Source of the DNA: Novosphingopyxis sp038234155
Lineage (GTDB): Bacteria > Pseudomonadota > Alphaproteobacteria > Sphingomonadales > Sphingomonadaceae
NCBI GenBank assembly: GCA_038234155.1
Contig: JBBSUT010000013.1
Coordinates: 1-26,516, forward strand
Reading direction: 5' to 3'
DNA: 26,516 nt
Of this stretch, positions 1 to 6,730 are shown one piece after another (position 1 is the stretch's first letter; each line of letters opens with the position of its first letter). The position numbers and the translations under genes were made by a program. A model generated the notes under the pieces. The model was not told the origin of the DNA, made no database searches, and was given only the letters and a program-made list of their open reading frames with translations.

Positions 1-240
1 CCGGTCCCATATATCGACATAGACAAGATCACCGTGCAGCATCCTCTCGCCGACGAGGAGATAGAAAGGCTCATCGAAGTCAACATCGGGATTGCCAAAA
101 ACAGTAGATCGGAAGATCAACGTGAAAAACATGATCAAAATCATCGGAGCCGCTGCCACGAGCCGCTGTTTGAATTGGGTTTCGACGATTTGCGAGCTGG
201 TGTTTCCAGCGGTGTAATACGGGAAGCTTGCCATATGCAT
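1..240 (-). CDS. GT-C / family 39-type membrane glycosyltransferase, N-terminal part (cut by window edge)
   Basis: An open frame runs from an ATG at 240 (second ATG at 234) off the left edge without a stop, giving about 80 residues. It has a short cytoplasmic N-terminus, a hydrophobic segment at about residues 28-46 (VAAAPMILIMFFTLIF) that fits the first membrane helix, and then a loop with VDFDEPFYLLVGERMLHGD and YVDIWDR. A D/E pair in the first external loop followed by Y-VD-W-(D)-(K)P is the signature of polytopic GT-C enzymes (PMT_2/ArnT-like) that move sugars from polyprenyl-phosphate donors. The family and topology are inferred from this fragment; donor and acceptor are unknown. Neither ATG has a good ribosome binding site. 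It lies downstream of atpC on the same strand but about 250 bases away, with a possible promoter of its own near 429-459, so it is probably not part of the atp operon. Confidence 0.72.
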   Translation of the reverse strand, partial: MHMASFPYYTAGNTSSQIVETQFKQRLVAAAPMILIMFFTLIFRSTVFGNPDVDFDEPFYLLVGERMLHGDLVYVDIWDR

Positions 241-490
241 CAGCTTGGCAAGTTCGTGCCGAGCGATACCGGTGCGCCCTGCGCCGGCTCATGGCCCGCG
301 GAAAAAGAACGGTTTTCCCAACCATCGGGGAAGGTTGATATCGCGATTGAAAGCCGAAGCAATCTGGCGTTTAGGGCATTTGCAATCAGCATCGGCGCTT
401 CCTTCCCAACGTCGGAAGGCTTGACCCGATTATAACTAATTCTCGGTTAACGGCAGCAAACCACGCTAGCGCATATGCGAAAGGGCAATG
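241..490. other. Intergenic region between atpC and the glycosyltransferase gene
   Basis: No convincing gene is seen. Read on the minus strand it holds a TATAAT hexamer (plus positions 429-434) with TTGCTG upstream (plus 454-459). The 19-nt spacer is long, so this is only a weak candidate promoter for the glycosyltransferase gene. A perfect 10-bp palindrome, CGCATATGCG, lies at 470-479, 11 bases after the atpC stop. No hairpin followed by a T run is visible to end the atp transcript. Confidence 0.4.
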
Positions 491-754
491 CTACGCGCCG
501 GCTTTCTCTGCCAGAACCGTCAGAACCTTGTCGTTCACCTCGGCGAACCCGCCTTCGATGCGGATTGTCTCGGGCGTGGCGCCATCGGTCTTGTAGATCG
601 AAAGATCACCGTCGCGCACCGTCGACATAAAAGGCGCATGGCCTTCGAGCACACCGAAGTCCCCCTCGGTGCCCGGCACCACGACCATATACACATCCTC
701 CGAGCGGACGAGCTTTTCCGGGGTGACAAGATCGAAATGAAGGCTCGATGCCAT
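491..754 (-). CDS. atpC: ATP synthase F1 subunit epsilon
   Basis: This 87-residue protein is the epsilon subunit of the F1 central stalk, which couples rotation to catalysis and can inhibit ATP hydrolysis. The N-terminal beta-sandwich domain is intact (start MASSLHFDLVTPEKL, then GTEGDFGVLEGHAPFMS, which is highly typical). It ends soon after IRIEGGFAEVNDKVLTVLAE, so the C-terminal helical hairpin of longer (about 135-residue) epsilon subunits is missing, as in many alphaproteobacteria. The ATG at 754 is chosen because it begins the conserved fold and has GGAG 9 bases upstream; a longer frame reaching 823 only translates a repeat. It is the last gene of atpHAGDC and is separated from atpD by a 106-base spacer containing an inverted pair of palindromic repeats. 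Confidence 0.95.
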   Translation of the reverse strand: MASSLHFDLVTPEKLVRSEDVYMVVVPGTEGDFGVLEGHAPFMSTVRDGDLSIYKTDGATPETIRIEGGFAEVNDKVLTVLAEKAGA

Positions 755-767
755 GGTTCTGTGCTCC

Positions 768-852
768 CCCCTCCCGCTTGGGGAGGGGCCGGGGTGGGAA
801 TGGACGGGCAGGCTCAGAGCCAACCCCTAACCCCTCCTGCAACCGGGAGGGG
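768..852. repeat. Inverted pair of GC-rich palindromic (REP-like) elements between atpD and atpC
   Basis: Two related elements face each other. Element 1 (768-803, plus) has the stem CCCCTCCC (768-775) / GGGAGGGG (781-788) followed by a GGGGTGGG tail. Element 2 (852 to about 820, minus) has the stem CCCCTCC (831-837) / GGAGGGG (846-852) and a similar tail, TTAGGGGTTGG on the minus strand. The same type of CCCCTCCC-loop-GGGAGGGG element is widely dispersed between genes in sphingomonad genomes (family knowledge, not checked here). Transcribed within the atp mRNA, the pair would fold into two hairpins or one long one. Confidence 0.8.
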
Positions 853-860
853 AATGGATA

Positions 861-2327
861 TTACGCTTCTTCAGCGAGCTTTTTGCCCTTTGCGACGGCC
901 TCATCGATGCCGCCGACCATGTAAAACGCGCTCTCGGGAAGATGATCATACTCACCGTCAACCACCGCCTTAAAGCTCTTGATCGTATCCTCAAGCTGCA
1001 CGAACTTGCCCGGGATGTTTGTGAACACCTCGGCCACGTGGAACGGCTGCGACAAGAAACGCTGGATCTTGCGCGCGCGGGCAACGGTGAGCTTATCCTC
1101 TTCGGACAGCTCGTCCATGCCGAGAATGGCGATGATGTCCTGCAGCGACTTGTACTTCTGGAGCGTCTCCTGAACCGCACGGGCGGTTTGATAATGCTCC
1201 AGCCCGACGACGCGGGGCTCTAGAACGCGGCTGGTGGAATCGAGCGGATCGACCGCTGGATAGATGCCCAGCTCGGATATCGCCCGATTGAGCACGGTCG
1301 TCGCGTCCAAGTGGGCAAAGGAGGTTGCCGGGGCAGGGTCGGTCAAATCGTCGGCCGGCACATAGATCGCCTGCACCGAGGTGATCGAGCCCTTGCTCGT
1401 CGAGGTGATGCGCTCCTGCAGCTGGCCCATGTCGGTTGCCAGCGTCGGCTGATAACCGACCGCAGAAGGGATTCGCCCGAGCAAGGCGGACACTTCCGAG
1501 CCTGCCTGCGTGAAGCGGAAGATGTTGTCGACAAAGAAGAGCACATCCTGGCCCTCCTGATCGCGAAAATATTCGGCAATGGTCAGCCCGGAAAGAGCGA
1601 CGCGCGCGCGGGCGCCCGGAGGTTCGTTCATCTGGCCATAGACCAGCGCCACCTTGGAGCCTTCGGAGATTGCTTCGCCTGCCTCGTTCTTGGCGATAAC
1701 GCCAGCATCAAGGAATTCGTGATAGAGATCATTGCCCTCGCGGGTACGCTCGCCGACGCCTGCGAACACCGACGTGCCGCCATGGCCCTTGGCGATGTTG
1801 TTGATCAGTTCCTGGATCAGCACCGTCTTGCCCACGCCGGCACCGCCGAACAGGCCGATCTTTCCGCCTTTGGCATAAGGAGCGAGCAAATCGACCACTT
1901 TAATGCCGGTGACGAGAATTTCGTTCTCGGTCGATTGTTCGGTAAAGGGCGGAGCTTCAGCGTGAATGGGCTGCGTCTGTGTGGCGCCGATCGGGCCGCG
2001 CTCGTCGATTGGCTCACCGATCACGTTCATGATGCGCCCGAGTGTTTCGGGACCAACAGGCATGCGGATCTGGGAACCGGTATCGTTCACGTTCTGGCCG
2101 CGAGTGAGGCCATCGGTGCCGTCCATGGCGATGCAGCGCACGGTGTTTTCACCGAGATGCTGTGCGACTTCGAGCACGAGCCGCTTGCCGTTATTATCGG
2201 TCTCGAGCGCATTCAAAATGTTCGGCAGAACATTGTCAAACTGCACATCGACAACGGCGCCGATGATCTGGCTGATGCGGCCGACCGAATTGGTCGTAGC
2301 GGTTTTTTCGGTGAGCTGGGTAGCCAT
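861..2327 (-). CDS. atpD: ATP synthase F1 subunit beta
   Basis: This 488-residue catalytic subunit is present three times in F1 and makes ATP from ADP and phosphate in the cytoplasmic head. The P-loop GGAGVGKT lies at residues 161-168, the catalytic glutamate in GVGERTREGNDLY is near 193, and the DELSEED loop that touches gamma is present near the C-terminus (GMDELSEEDKLT). A stretch of about 15 residues rich in Thr/Ala precedes the conserved VGRISQIIGAVVDVQF. AGGACAG, 5 bases before the ATG, supports the start. It is the fourth gene of the operon, 22 bases after atpG. Identification is secure. Confidence 0.98.
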   Translation of the reverse strand: MATQLTEKTATTNSVGRISQIIGAVVDVQFDNVLPNILNALETDNNGKRLVLEVAQHLGENTVRCIAMDGTDGLTRGQNVNDTGSQIRMPVGPETLGRIMNVIGEPIDERGPIGATQTQPIHAEAPPFTEQSTENEILVTGIKVVDLLAPYAKGGKIGLFGGAGVGKTVLIQELINNIAKGHGGTSVFAGVGERTREGNDLYHEFLDAGVIAKNEAGEAISEGSKVALVYGQMNEPPGARARVALSGLTIAEYFRDQEGQDVLFFVDNIFRFTQAGSEVSALLGRIPSAVGYQPTLATDMGQLQERITSTSKGSITSVQAIYVPADDLTDPAPATSFAHLDATTVLNRAISELGIYPAVDPLDSTSRVLEPRVVGLEHYQTARAVQETLQKYKSLQDIIAILGMDELSEEDKLTVARARKIQRFLSQPFHVAEVFTNIPGKFVQLEDTIKSFKAVVDGEYDHLPESAFYMVGGIDEAVAKGKKLAEEA

Positions 2328-2349
2328 TATCTGTCCTATCTACCTGGCG

Positions 2350-3243
2350 TTAAAGCGCTTCTGCGCCAGAAATGATTTCAACGAGTTCCGTGGTAATCGC
2401 CGCCTGACGGCTGCGGTTGTACTGGATGGTGAGATTGTCGATGAGTTCGCCGGCATTGCGCGTGGCGTTGTCCATCGCGGTCATTGAAGCGCCCTGTTCC
2501 GATGCCATATTCTCGAGCAGCGCGCCGAAGAGTTGCGTGGTGAGATTGCGCGGCAGCAGATCGGCAAGGATTGCTTCCTCGTCGGGCTCATATTCCACGG
2601 CAGCCAGCGGCGTCTCGCTGATGGCGGACCGTGCGCCCGTCTCTTGCCCCATCTTGACCGGAATGACCTGCTGACGGGTCGGCTCCTGCGTGAGCGCGGA
2701 CTTGAACCTGGAGTAGAACAGATGGGCCAGATCGAACGTGCCCGCGTCGAGCATTGCGATGAGGTCGGCTGCAATCTGGCGCGCTTCGTCAAAGCCCGGC
2801 GATTTCACTGCCGTCGTGTCGTAATATTTTTCGGTCTGACCCGGATGAAAGCGGTTGATCGCGCTGCGGCCCTTGCGACCCGCCAGATAGAAAAGGACGG
2901 TCTTGCCCTCATGCTCCAGTTTGCGGGCGAAGGTGCGCGCTTCTTTCACGATGTTGGCATTGAATGCGCCAGCTAGGCCGCGGTCAGACGTCAGCACCAC
3001 TAGAAGATGCACCTGATCTTTGCCGGTTCCAACCAGCATCTTGGGGGAGTTGGCGGTCGGTGTCACCGTACCGGCAAGCGAAGAGACGACCGCCTCCATA
3101 CGCTGGGCATACGGGCGCGCGGCTTCGGCCGCAGCCTGTGCCTTGCGCAGTTTTGCGGCGGCGACCATCTGCTTGGCCTTCGTGATCTTCTGGGTCGATT
3201 TGACCGAGGCGATCCGCCCTTTCAGTTCTTTAAGACTGGCCAT
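2350..3243 (-). CDS. atpG: ATP synthase F1 subunit gamma
   Basis: This 297-residue subunit forms the rotor shaft that turns inside the alpha3-beta3 ring. The N-terminal helix MASLKELKGRIASVKSTQKI and following TKAKQMVAAAKLRKAQ, and the C-terminal helix with ATRNAGELIDNLTIQYNRSR and TELVEIISGAEAL, are the conserved coiled-coil halves; the middle has the Rossmann-like globular domain (VHLLVVLTSDRGLAGAFN). The length fits alphaproteobacterial gamma subunits. AGGAAG just before the ATG supports the start. The 94-base gap to atpA holds a stem-loop repeat related to the one between dnaK and dnaJ. Confidence 0.98.
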   Translation of the reverse strand: MASLKELKGRIASVKSTQKITKAKQMVAAAKLRKAQAAAEAARPYAQRMEAVVSSLAGTVTPTANSPKMLVGTGKDQVHLLVVLTSDRGLAGAFNANIVKEARTFARKLEHEGKTVLFYLAGRKGRSAINRFHPGQTEKYYDTTAVKSPGFDEARQIAADLIAMLDAGTFDLAHLFYSRFKSALTQEPTRQQVIPVKMGQETGARSAISETPLAAVEYEPDEEAILADLLPRNLTTQLFGALLENMASEQGASMTAMDNATRNAGELIDNLTIQYNRSRQAAITTELVEIISGAEAL

Positions 3244-3285
3244 TTCTTCCTATCACCGACTTCGTAAGTGCTGACCTAGTCGAAG

Positions 3286-3331
3286 CCCGGCTTCATGCCG
3301 GGAAACATACTTGGACAGGCTCAAGGCTGCG
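3286..3331. repeat. Stem-loop repeat between atpA and atpG
   Basis: A perfect 6-bp stem CCCGGC (3286-3291) / GCCGGG (3297-3302) with a TTCAT loop is followed by CTTGGACAGGCTCAAGGCTG and CG (3310-3331). The second part matches 16230-16251, between dnaK and dnaJ, at 21 of 22 positions. It therefore appears to be a dispersed intergenic element that fills most of the gap between two genes of one operon and would be transcribed in the atp mRNA. Confidence 0.72.
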
Positions 3332-3337
3332 GAATCC

Positions 3338-4867
3338 TTATGCGAACGACTTGCCGAACGCTTCCAGAGCGTCTTTGAGCTTGCTCTTGACTGCATCGCC
3401 CAGATCCTTGGTCGAGCGAATCTCATCCAGAACGTCCTGATGCTCGGCACGCATGTGGCTAAGCATGGCGCTCTCGTAATGCGAGACCTGATCGACGGCC
3501 ACGCTATCGATATAGCCATTGGTTCCGGCGAAAATGACCGCGGTTTGCTCCTCGAACGGCAGCGGACTGAACTGCGGCTGCTTGAGCAACTGCGTCAGAC
3601 GCGCGCCGCGGTTGAGCAGCTTTTGCGTCGAGGCATCGAGATCCGAACCAAATTGGGCGAAGGCTTCCATCTCGCGATACTGTGCCAGTTCGAGCTTGAT
3701 CGAGCCGGACACTTTCTTCATCGCCTTGGTCTGCGCGGCGCCGCCAACCCGGCTGACCGAAAGGCCCACGTTGATAGCCGGACGGATGCCCTGATAAAAA
3801 AGCTCGGTCTCCAGGAATATCTGTCCGTCGGTGATCGAGATGACGTTGGTCGGGATGTAGGCGGAAACGTCGCCGGCCTGCGTTTCGATAATCGGCAGTG
3901 CGGTCAACGAACCGGACCCGTGATCCTCGTTCATCTTGGCTGCACGCTCGAGCAGGCGAGAATGAAGGTAAAACACGTCACCGGGATAGGCTTCGCGGCC
4001 GGGCGGGCGGCGCAGCAGCAGCGACATCTGGCGATAGGCCACCGCTTGCTTGGACAAATCGTCATACACGATCACCGCGTGCATGCCGTTGTCGCGGAAA
4101 TATTCGCCCATCGTCACACCGGTATATGGCGCGAGATACTGCAGCGGGGCTGGCTCGGAAGCCGTGGCGGCTACCACGATGGAATATTCCATCGCTCCGT
4201 TTTCCTCGAGGCTTTTGACGATCTGCGCGACCGTCGAGCGCTTCTGCCCGATGGCAACGTAAATACAGTAGAGCTTTTTGCTTTCGTCATCTCCGGCGTT
4301 GTTGGTCTTTTGATTGATGAAGGTATCGATCGCCACGGCGGACTTGCCGGTCTGGCGATCGCCGATGATCAACTCGCGCTGGCCACGGCCGACGGGAACG
4401 AGCGCGTCGATGGCCTTCAAGCCGGTCTGCACGGGTTCGTGCACCGATTTGCGCGGGATAATCCCCGGCGCCTTCTGCTCCACACGCATGCGCTTTTCGG
4501 CAATTATCGGGCCTTTGCCGTCGATCGGGTTGCCGAGACCATCAACCACGCGGCCGAGCAGGCCCTTACCCACGGGAACGTCCACAATGGTACCGGTCCG
4601 CTTAACCTGATCGCCTTCCTTGATATTGGTATCAGAGCCGAAAATCACGACACCGACATTGTCGGCCTCAAGGTTGAGCGCCATACCCTGCACGCCGCCG
4701 GGAAATTCCACCATCTCGCCGGCCTGCACCTGATCGAGGCCGTGAACGCGGGCAATACCGTCACCAACCGACAGCACGGTGCCGACTTCGGAGACTTCGG
4801 CTTCATTGCCGAAATTGGCGATCTGGTCCTTTATGACCTTCGAGATTTCTGCGGCGCGGATGTCCAT
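3338..4867 (-). CDS. atpA: ATP synthase F1 subunit alpha
   Basis: This 509-residue subunit alternates with beta in the F1 ring and carries the non-catalytic nucleotide sites. It begins MDIRAAEISKVIKDQI, has the P-loop GDRQTGKS at residues 169-176, and contains the conserved VGLSVSRVGGAAQ segment followed by the C-terminal helical domain (AQYREMEAFAQFGSDLD). The length is usual for the family. GAAGG 9 bases upstream supports the ATG. It follows atpH with an 11-base gap. A long open frame exists on the opposite strand over the whole gene, but it is a codon-bias shadow. Confidence 0.98.
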   Translation of the reverse strand: MDIRAAEISKVIKDQIANFGNEAEVSEVGTVLSVGDGIARVHGLDQVQAGEMVEFPGGVQGMALNLEADNVGVVIFGSDTNIKEGDQVKRTGTIVDVPVGKGLLGRVVDGLGNPIDGKGPIIAEKRMRVEQKAPGIIPRKSVHEPVQTGLKAIDALVPVGRGQRELIIGDRQTGKSAVAIDTFINQKTNNAGDDESKKLYCIYVAIGQKRSTVAQIVKSLEENGAMEYSIVVAATASEPAPLQYLAPYTGVTMGEYFRDNGMHAVIVYDDLSKQAVAYRQMSLLLRRPPGREAYPGDVFYLHSRLLERAAKMNEDHGSGSLTALPIIETQAGDVSAYIPTNVISITDGQIFLETELFYQGIRPAINVGLSVSRVGGAAQTKAMKKVSGSIKLELAQYREMEAFAQFGSDLDASTQKLLNRGARLTQLLKQPQFSPLPFEEQTAVIFAGTNGYIDSVAVDQVSHYESAMLSHMRAEHQDVLDEIRSTKDLGDAVKSKLKDALEAFGKSFA

Positions 4868-4878
4868 GGGTTTTGCCT

Positions 4879-5448
4879 TCAGCCTTTCATCGCACTGGCG
4901 AGCGTGTTGAGTCGGGTACGGATACTGTTGTCGATCATGCGGCTGCCAATCTTGACGACCAGACCGCCCAGGATCGACGGATCGATACGGGATTGAATAT
5001 TGACGTCGCGGCCGACACGGGCGCGCAATTGTTTGCGCAGCGCCTCCATCTGACTGTCCAACAAGGCGTGCGCACTAACCACTTCGGCGGTAACTTCACC
5101 GCGGTGAGCAGCGGCAAGCGTACCGAAGTCTCGCGCGACATTGCCGATCTGGCCCAAACGGCGATTTTCGGACAAGACGCCCAGAAAATTCCGCGTCAAT
5201 GCGTCCACACCCATGTGATCCGCCACGGCGAGCACGCTGCGTTCGGCTTGATCGCGCGACAGCTCCGGACTGGTCGCGACTGTCCGGAACTCGGGCACCT
5301 GATCCAGAGCCTGCTTCAGACTTGCCAGCGAACGCTCCACCGCCTCGATCTGGCTTCGGTCGCGCGCGAGCTCGAACAAAGCGGTCGCGTAACGTCCGGC
5401 AAGGCTGGCCGAAATGCCGCTGGCCGAAATGCCGCTGGATGTCTCCAC
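4879..5448 (-). CDS. atpH: ATP synthase subunit delta (OSCP)
   Basis: This 189-residue subunit links the F1 head to the peripheral stalk. The core begins SLAGRYATALFELARD, and the C-terminal part shows RDVNIQSRIDPSILGGLVVKIG followed by IDNSIRTRLNTLASAMKG, the delta signature. The likely start is a GTG at 5448, with GGAAGG about 10 bases upstream. The N-terminal leader contains the tandem peptide GISASGISAS, encoded by a perfect 15-bp duplication directly before the conserved core, which makes it slightly longer than the usual 177-185 residues. It is the first gene of the operon. The F0 genes are not in this window, as usual for alphaproteobacteria, where they lie elsewhere. Confidence 0.96.
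   Translation of the reverse strand: METSSGISASGISASLAGRYATALFELARDRSQIEAVERSLASLKQALDQVPEFRTVATSPELSRDQAERSVLAVADHMGVDALTRNFLGVLSENRRLGQIGNVARDFGTLAAAHRGEVTAEVVSAHALLDSQMEALRKQLRARVGRDVNIQSRIDPSILGGLVVKIGSRMIDNSIRTRLNTLASAMKG
5404..5433 (-). repeat. 15-bp perfect tandem duplication at the 5' end of atpH
   Basis: GCTGGCCGAAATGCC occurs twice in direct succession (5404-5418 and 5419-5433, plus strand). Being 15 bp, it keeps the frame and encodes two copies of GISAS near the N-terminus of the delta subunit. It looks like a recent slippage product in a non-conserved leader. Confidence 0.9.
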
Positions 5449-5689
5449 GCGCGAATTGTCCTTCCATTACGAAAATTCCCGAGCAGACCAATTCGGCCGC
5501 ACGGCACCGGGCCGGGGAACCGACCTTGGCAATCTTGCGGCGCGGTTAGCATCCGGATTTGCCCATTGCAAGAGGAGGGCGGTACCAGCGGAGCAAAGTC
5601 AGGCTTTTTAGGCCGCGCGGTGCGCATTCACATGTTCGGGCGCAAGTTTCGGGATGCGGACCGGTTCGCGAGCGGCCACATTGCCGCTT
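5449..5689. other. Divergent regulatory region between atpH and ada
   Basis: The 241 bases separate the leftward atp operon from rightward ada, so promoters for both must lie here. No strong sigma-70 pair was found. On the minus strand TTGGTC-N16-TAATGG ends about 20 bases before the atpH start and is a weak candidate. No canonical Ada-binding site was identified. Confidence 0.35.
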
Positions 5690-6730
5690 ATGGACGCTAC
5701 CGATTCGACGATCGACGACGATATTGCGTGGGCCGCCGCCGCCGCGCGGGACCGGACGTTCGACGGTCGTTTCGTCACCGGCGTACATTCCACAGGCATC
5801 TACTGTAAACCGAGCTGCGGCGCCAAAACGCCGATGCGCTGTAACGTGCGCTTTTATCGCGACGGCGGCGCGGCGCGGGCGGCCGGTCTGCGTCCGTGTA
5901 AAAGATGCTTGCCGGATGATGTCGCCCGCGACGATGCTGCCGTTGCGGCCGCCCTGCGCCGTTTGAAAGCGGCCGATGCGTCGATATCACTGACCGTCCT
6001 TGGGCTGGAATCCGGTTATTCGCCTGGCCATATTCAGCGCATCTTCAAACGCCAGGTCGGGCTTTCGCCGGCGGCCTACTCCCGTGCCCTGAGAAGGGAA
6101 CGGGCGACCAGTGCGCTCGACGGATCGGGCAGCGTCACCGGCGCGATCTACGCAGCGGGCTTCAACGCCCCCTCGCGCTTCTACGAACAAGTGGACGGAA
6201 GAATGGGTATGGTACCTTCGATCTGGAATGGCGGCGGCAGCGGCGTGACGCTGCACTGGGCGGTGGTCTCGACCAGCCTCGGCAACATGCTGGTCGCGGC
6301 GACCGACAAGGGCGTATGCCGCCTTTCTTTCGCGGAAGATGGCGCGGCGCTGGCGCGGCGGTTCCCCAAGGCAAAGCTGGCACAGGGCGGGGCGGCGTTC
6401 GCCGCGCTGCTGCAGAGCGTGGTGAACGCGGTTGAAACGCCCGCCAAATGCGCCGGGCACATCCCGCTCGACGTGAAGGGCACCGCCTTTCAGGAAGCCT
6501 GCTGGAATGCCTTGCGCGCTATTCCTCCGGGCGAGACGCGCAGCTATTCGGATATAGCGGTGGCTGCGGGCAGCCCGAACGCAGTGCGTGCAGCCGGGTC
6601 CGCCAATGCCAGAAACCCCGTCGCCGTGCTCATCCCATGCCACCGCGTTATTTGCAGCGACGGCAGCTTGGGCGGCTATGCCTATGGCCTCGAGATAAAA
6701 CGCAAACTGCTTGCGAGCGAATCGGACTAA
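5690..6730 (+). CDS. ada: Bifunctional transcriptional activator / O6-alkylguanine-DNA methyltransferase Ada
   Basis: This 346-residue protein should repair methyl phosphotriesters and O6-methylguanine and activate alkylation-response genes. Domain order: an N-terminal zinc domain with C39 (TGIYCKPSC, the methyl acceptor), C43 and the CKRC pair; an AraC-type helix-turn-helix region (LTVLGLESGYSPGHIQRIFKRQVG and GAIYAAGFNAPSRFYE); and a C-terminal methyltransferase with GTAFQEACWNALRAIPPGE and the active-site PCHRVI. The ATG at 5690 is chosen because it places the acceptor cysteine where E. coli Ada has it (Cys38); an upstream ATG at 5654 would add 12 residues. The gene stands alone. Its last four bases overlap the 3' end of the convergent protease gene. 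Autoregulation is known for the family but no binding site was recognised here. Confidence 0.95.
   Translation: MDATDSTIDDDIAWAAAAARDRTFDGRFVTGVHSTGIYCKPSCGAKTPMRCNVRFYRDGGAARAAGLRPCKRCLPDDVARDDAAVAAALRRLKAADASISLTVLGLESGYSPGHIQRIFKRQVGLSPAAYSRALRRERATSALDGSGSVTGAIYAAGFNAPSRFYEQVDGRMGMVPSIWNGGGSGVTLHWAVVSTSLGNMLVAATDKGVCRLSFAEDGAALARRFPKAKLAQGGAAFAALLQSVVNAVETPAKCAGHIPLDVKGTAFQEACWNALRAIPPGETRSYSDIAVAAGSPNAVRAAGSANARNPVAVLIPCHRVICSDGSLGGYAYGLEIKRKLLASESD

Noticed and set aside
244..393. Short minus-strand frame starting MLIANALNARLL upstream of the glycosyltransferase gene
   Set aside because: About 50 codons, no ribosome binding site, no recognisable feature; probably leader sequence.
34..435. 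133-codon open frame on the plus strand
   Set aside because: It is antisense to the edge-cut glycosyltransferase gene, whose membrane and DE motifs are convincing; the plus frame shows no motif or binding site.
3311..4996. 561-codon open frame opposite atpA
   Set aside because: It is the exact antisense of a secure core gene in high-GC DNA and has no family similarity.
5654..5689. Upstream ATG as the start of ada
   Set aside because: Start at 5690 aligns the acceptor cysteine with the known family position; the upstream 12 residues look untranslated.
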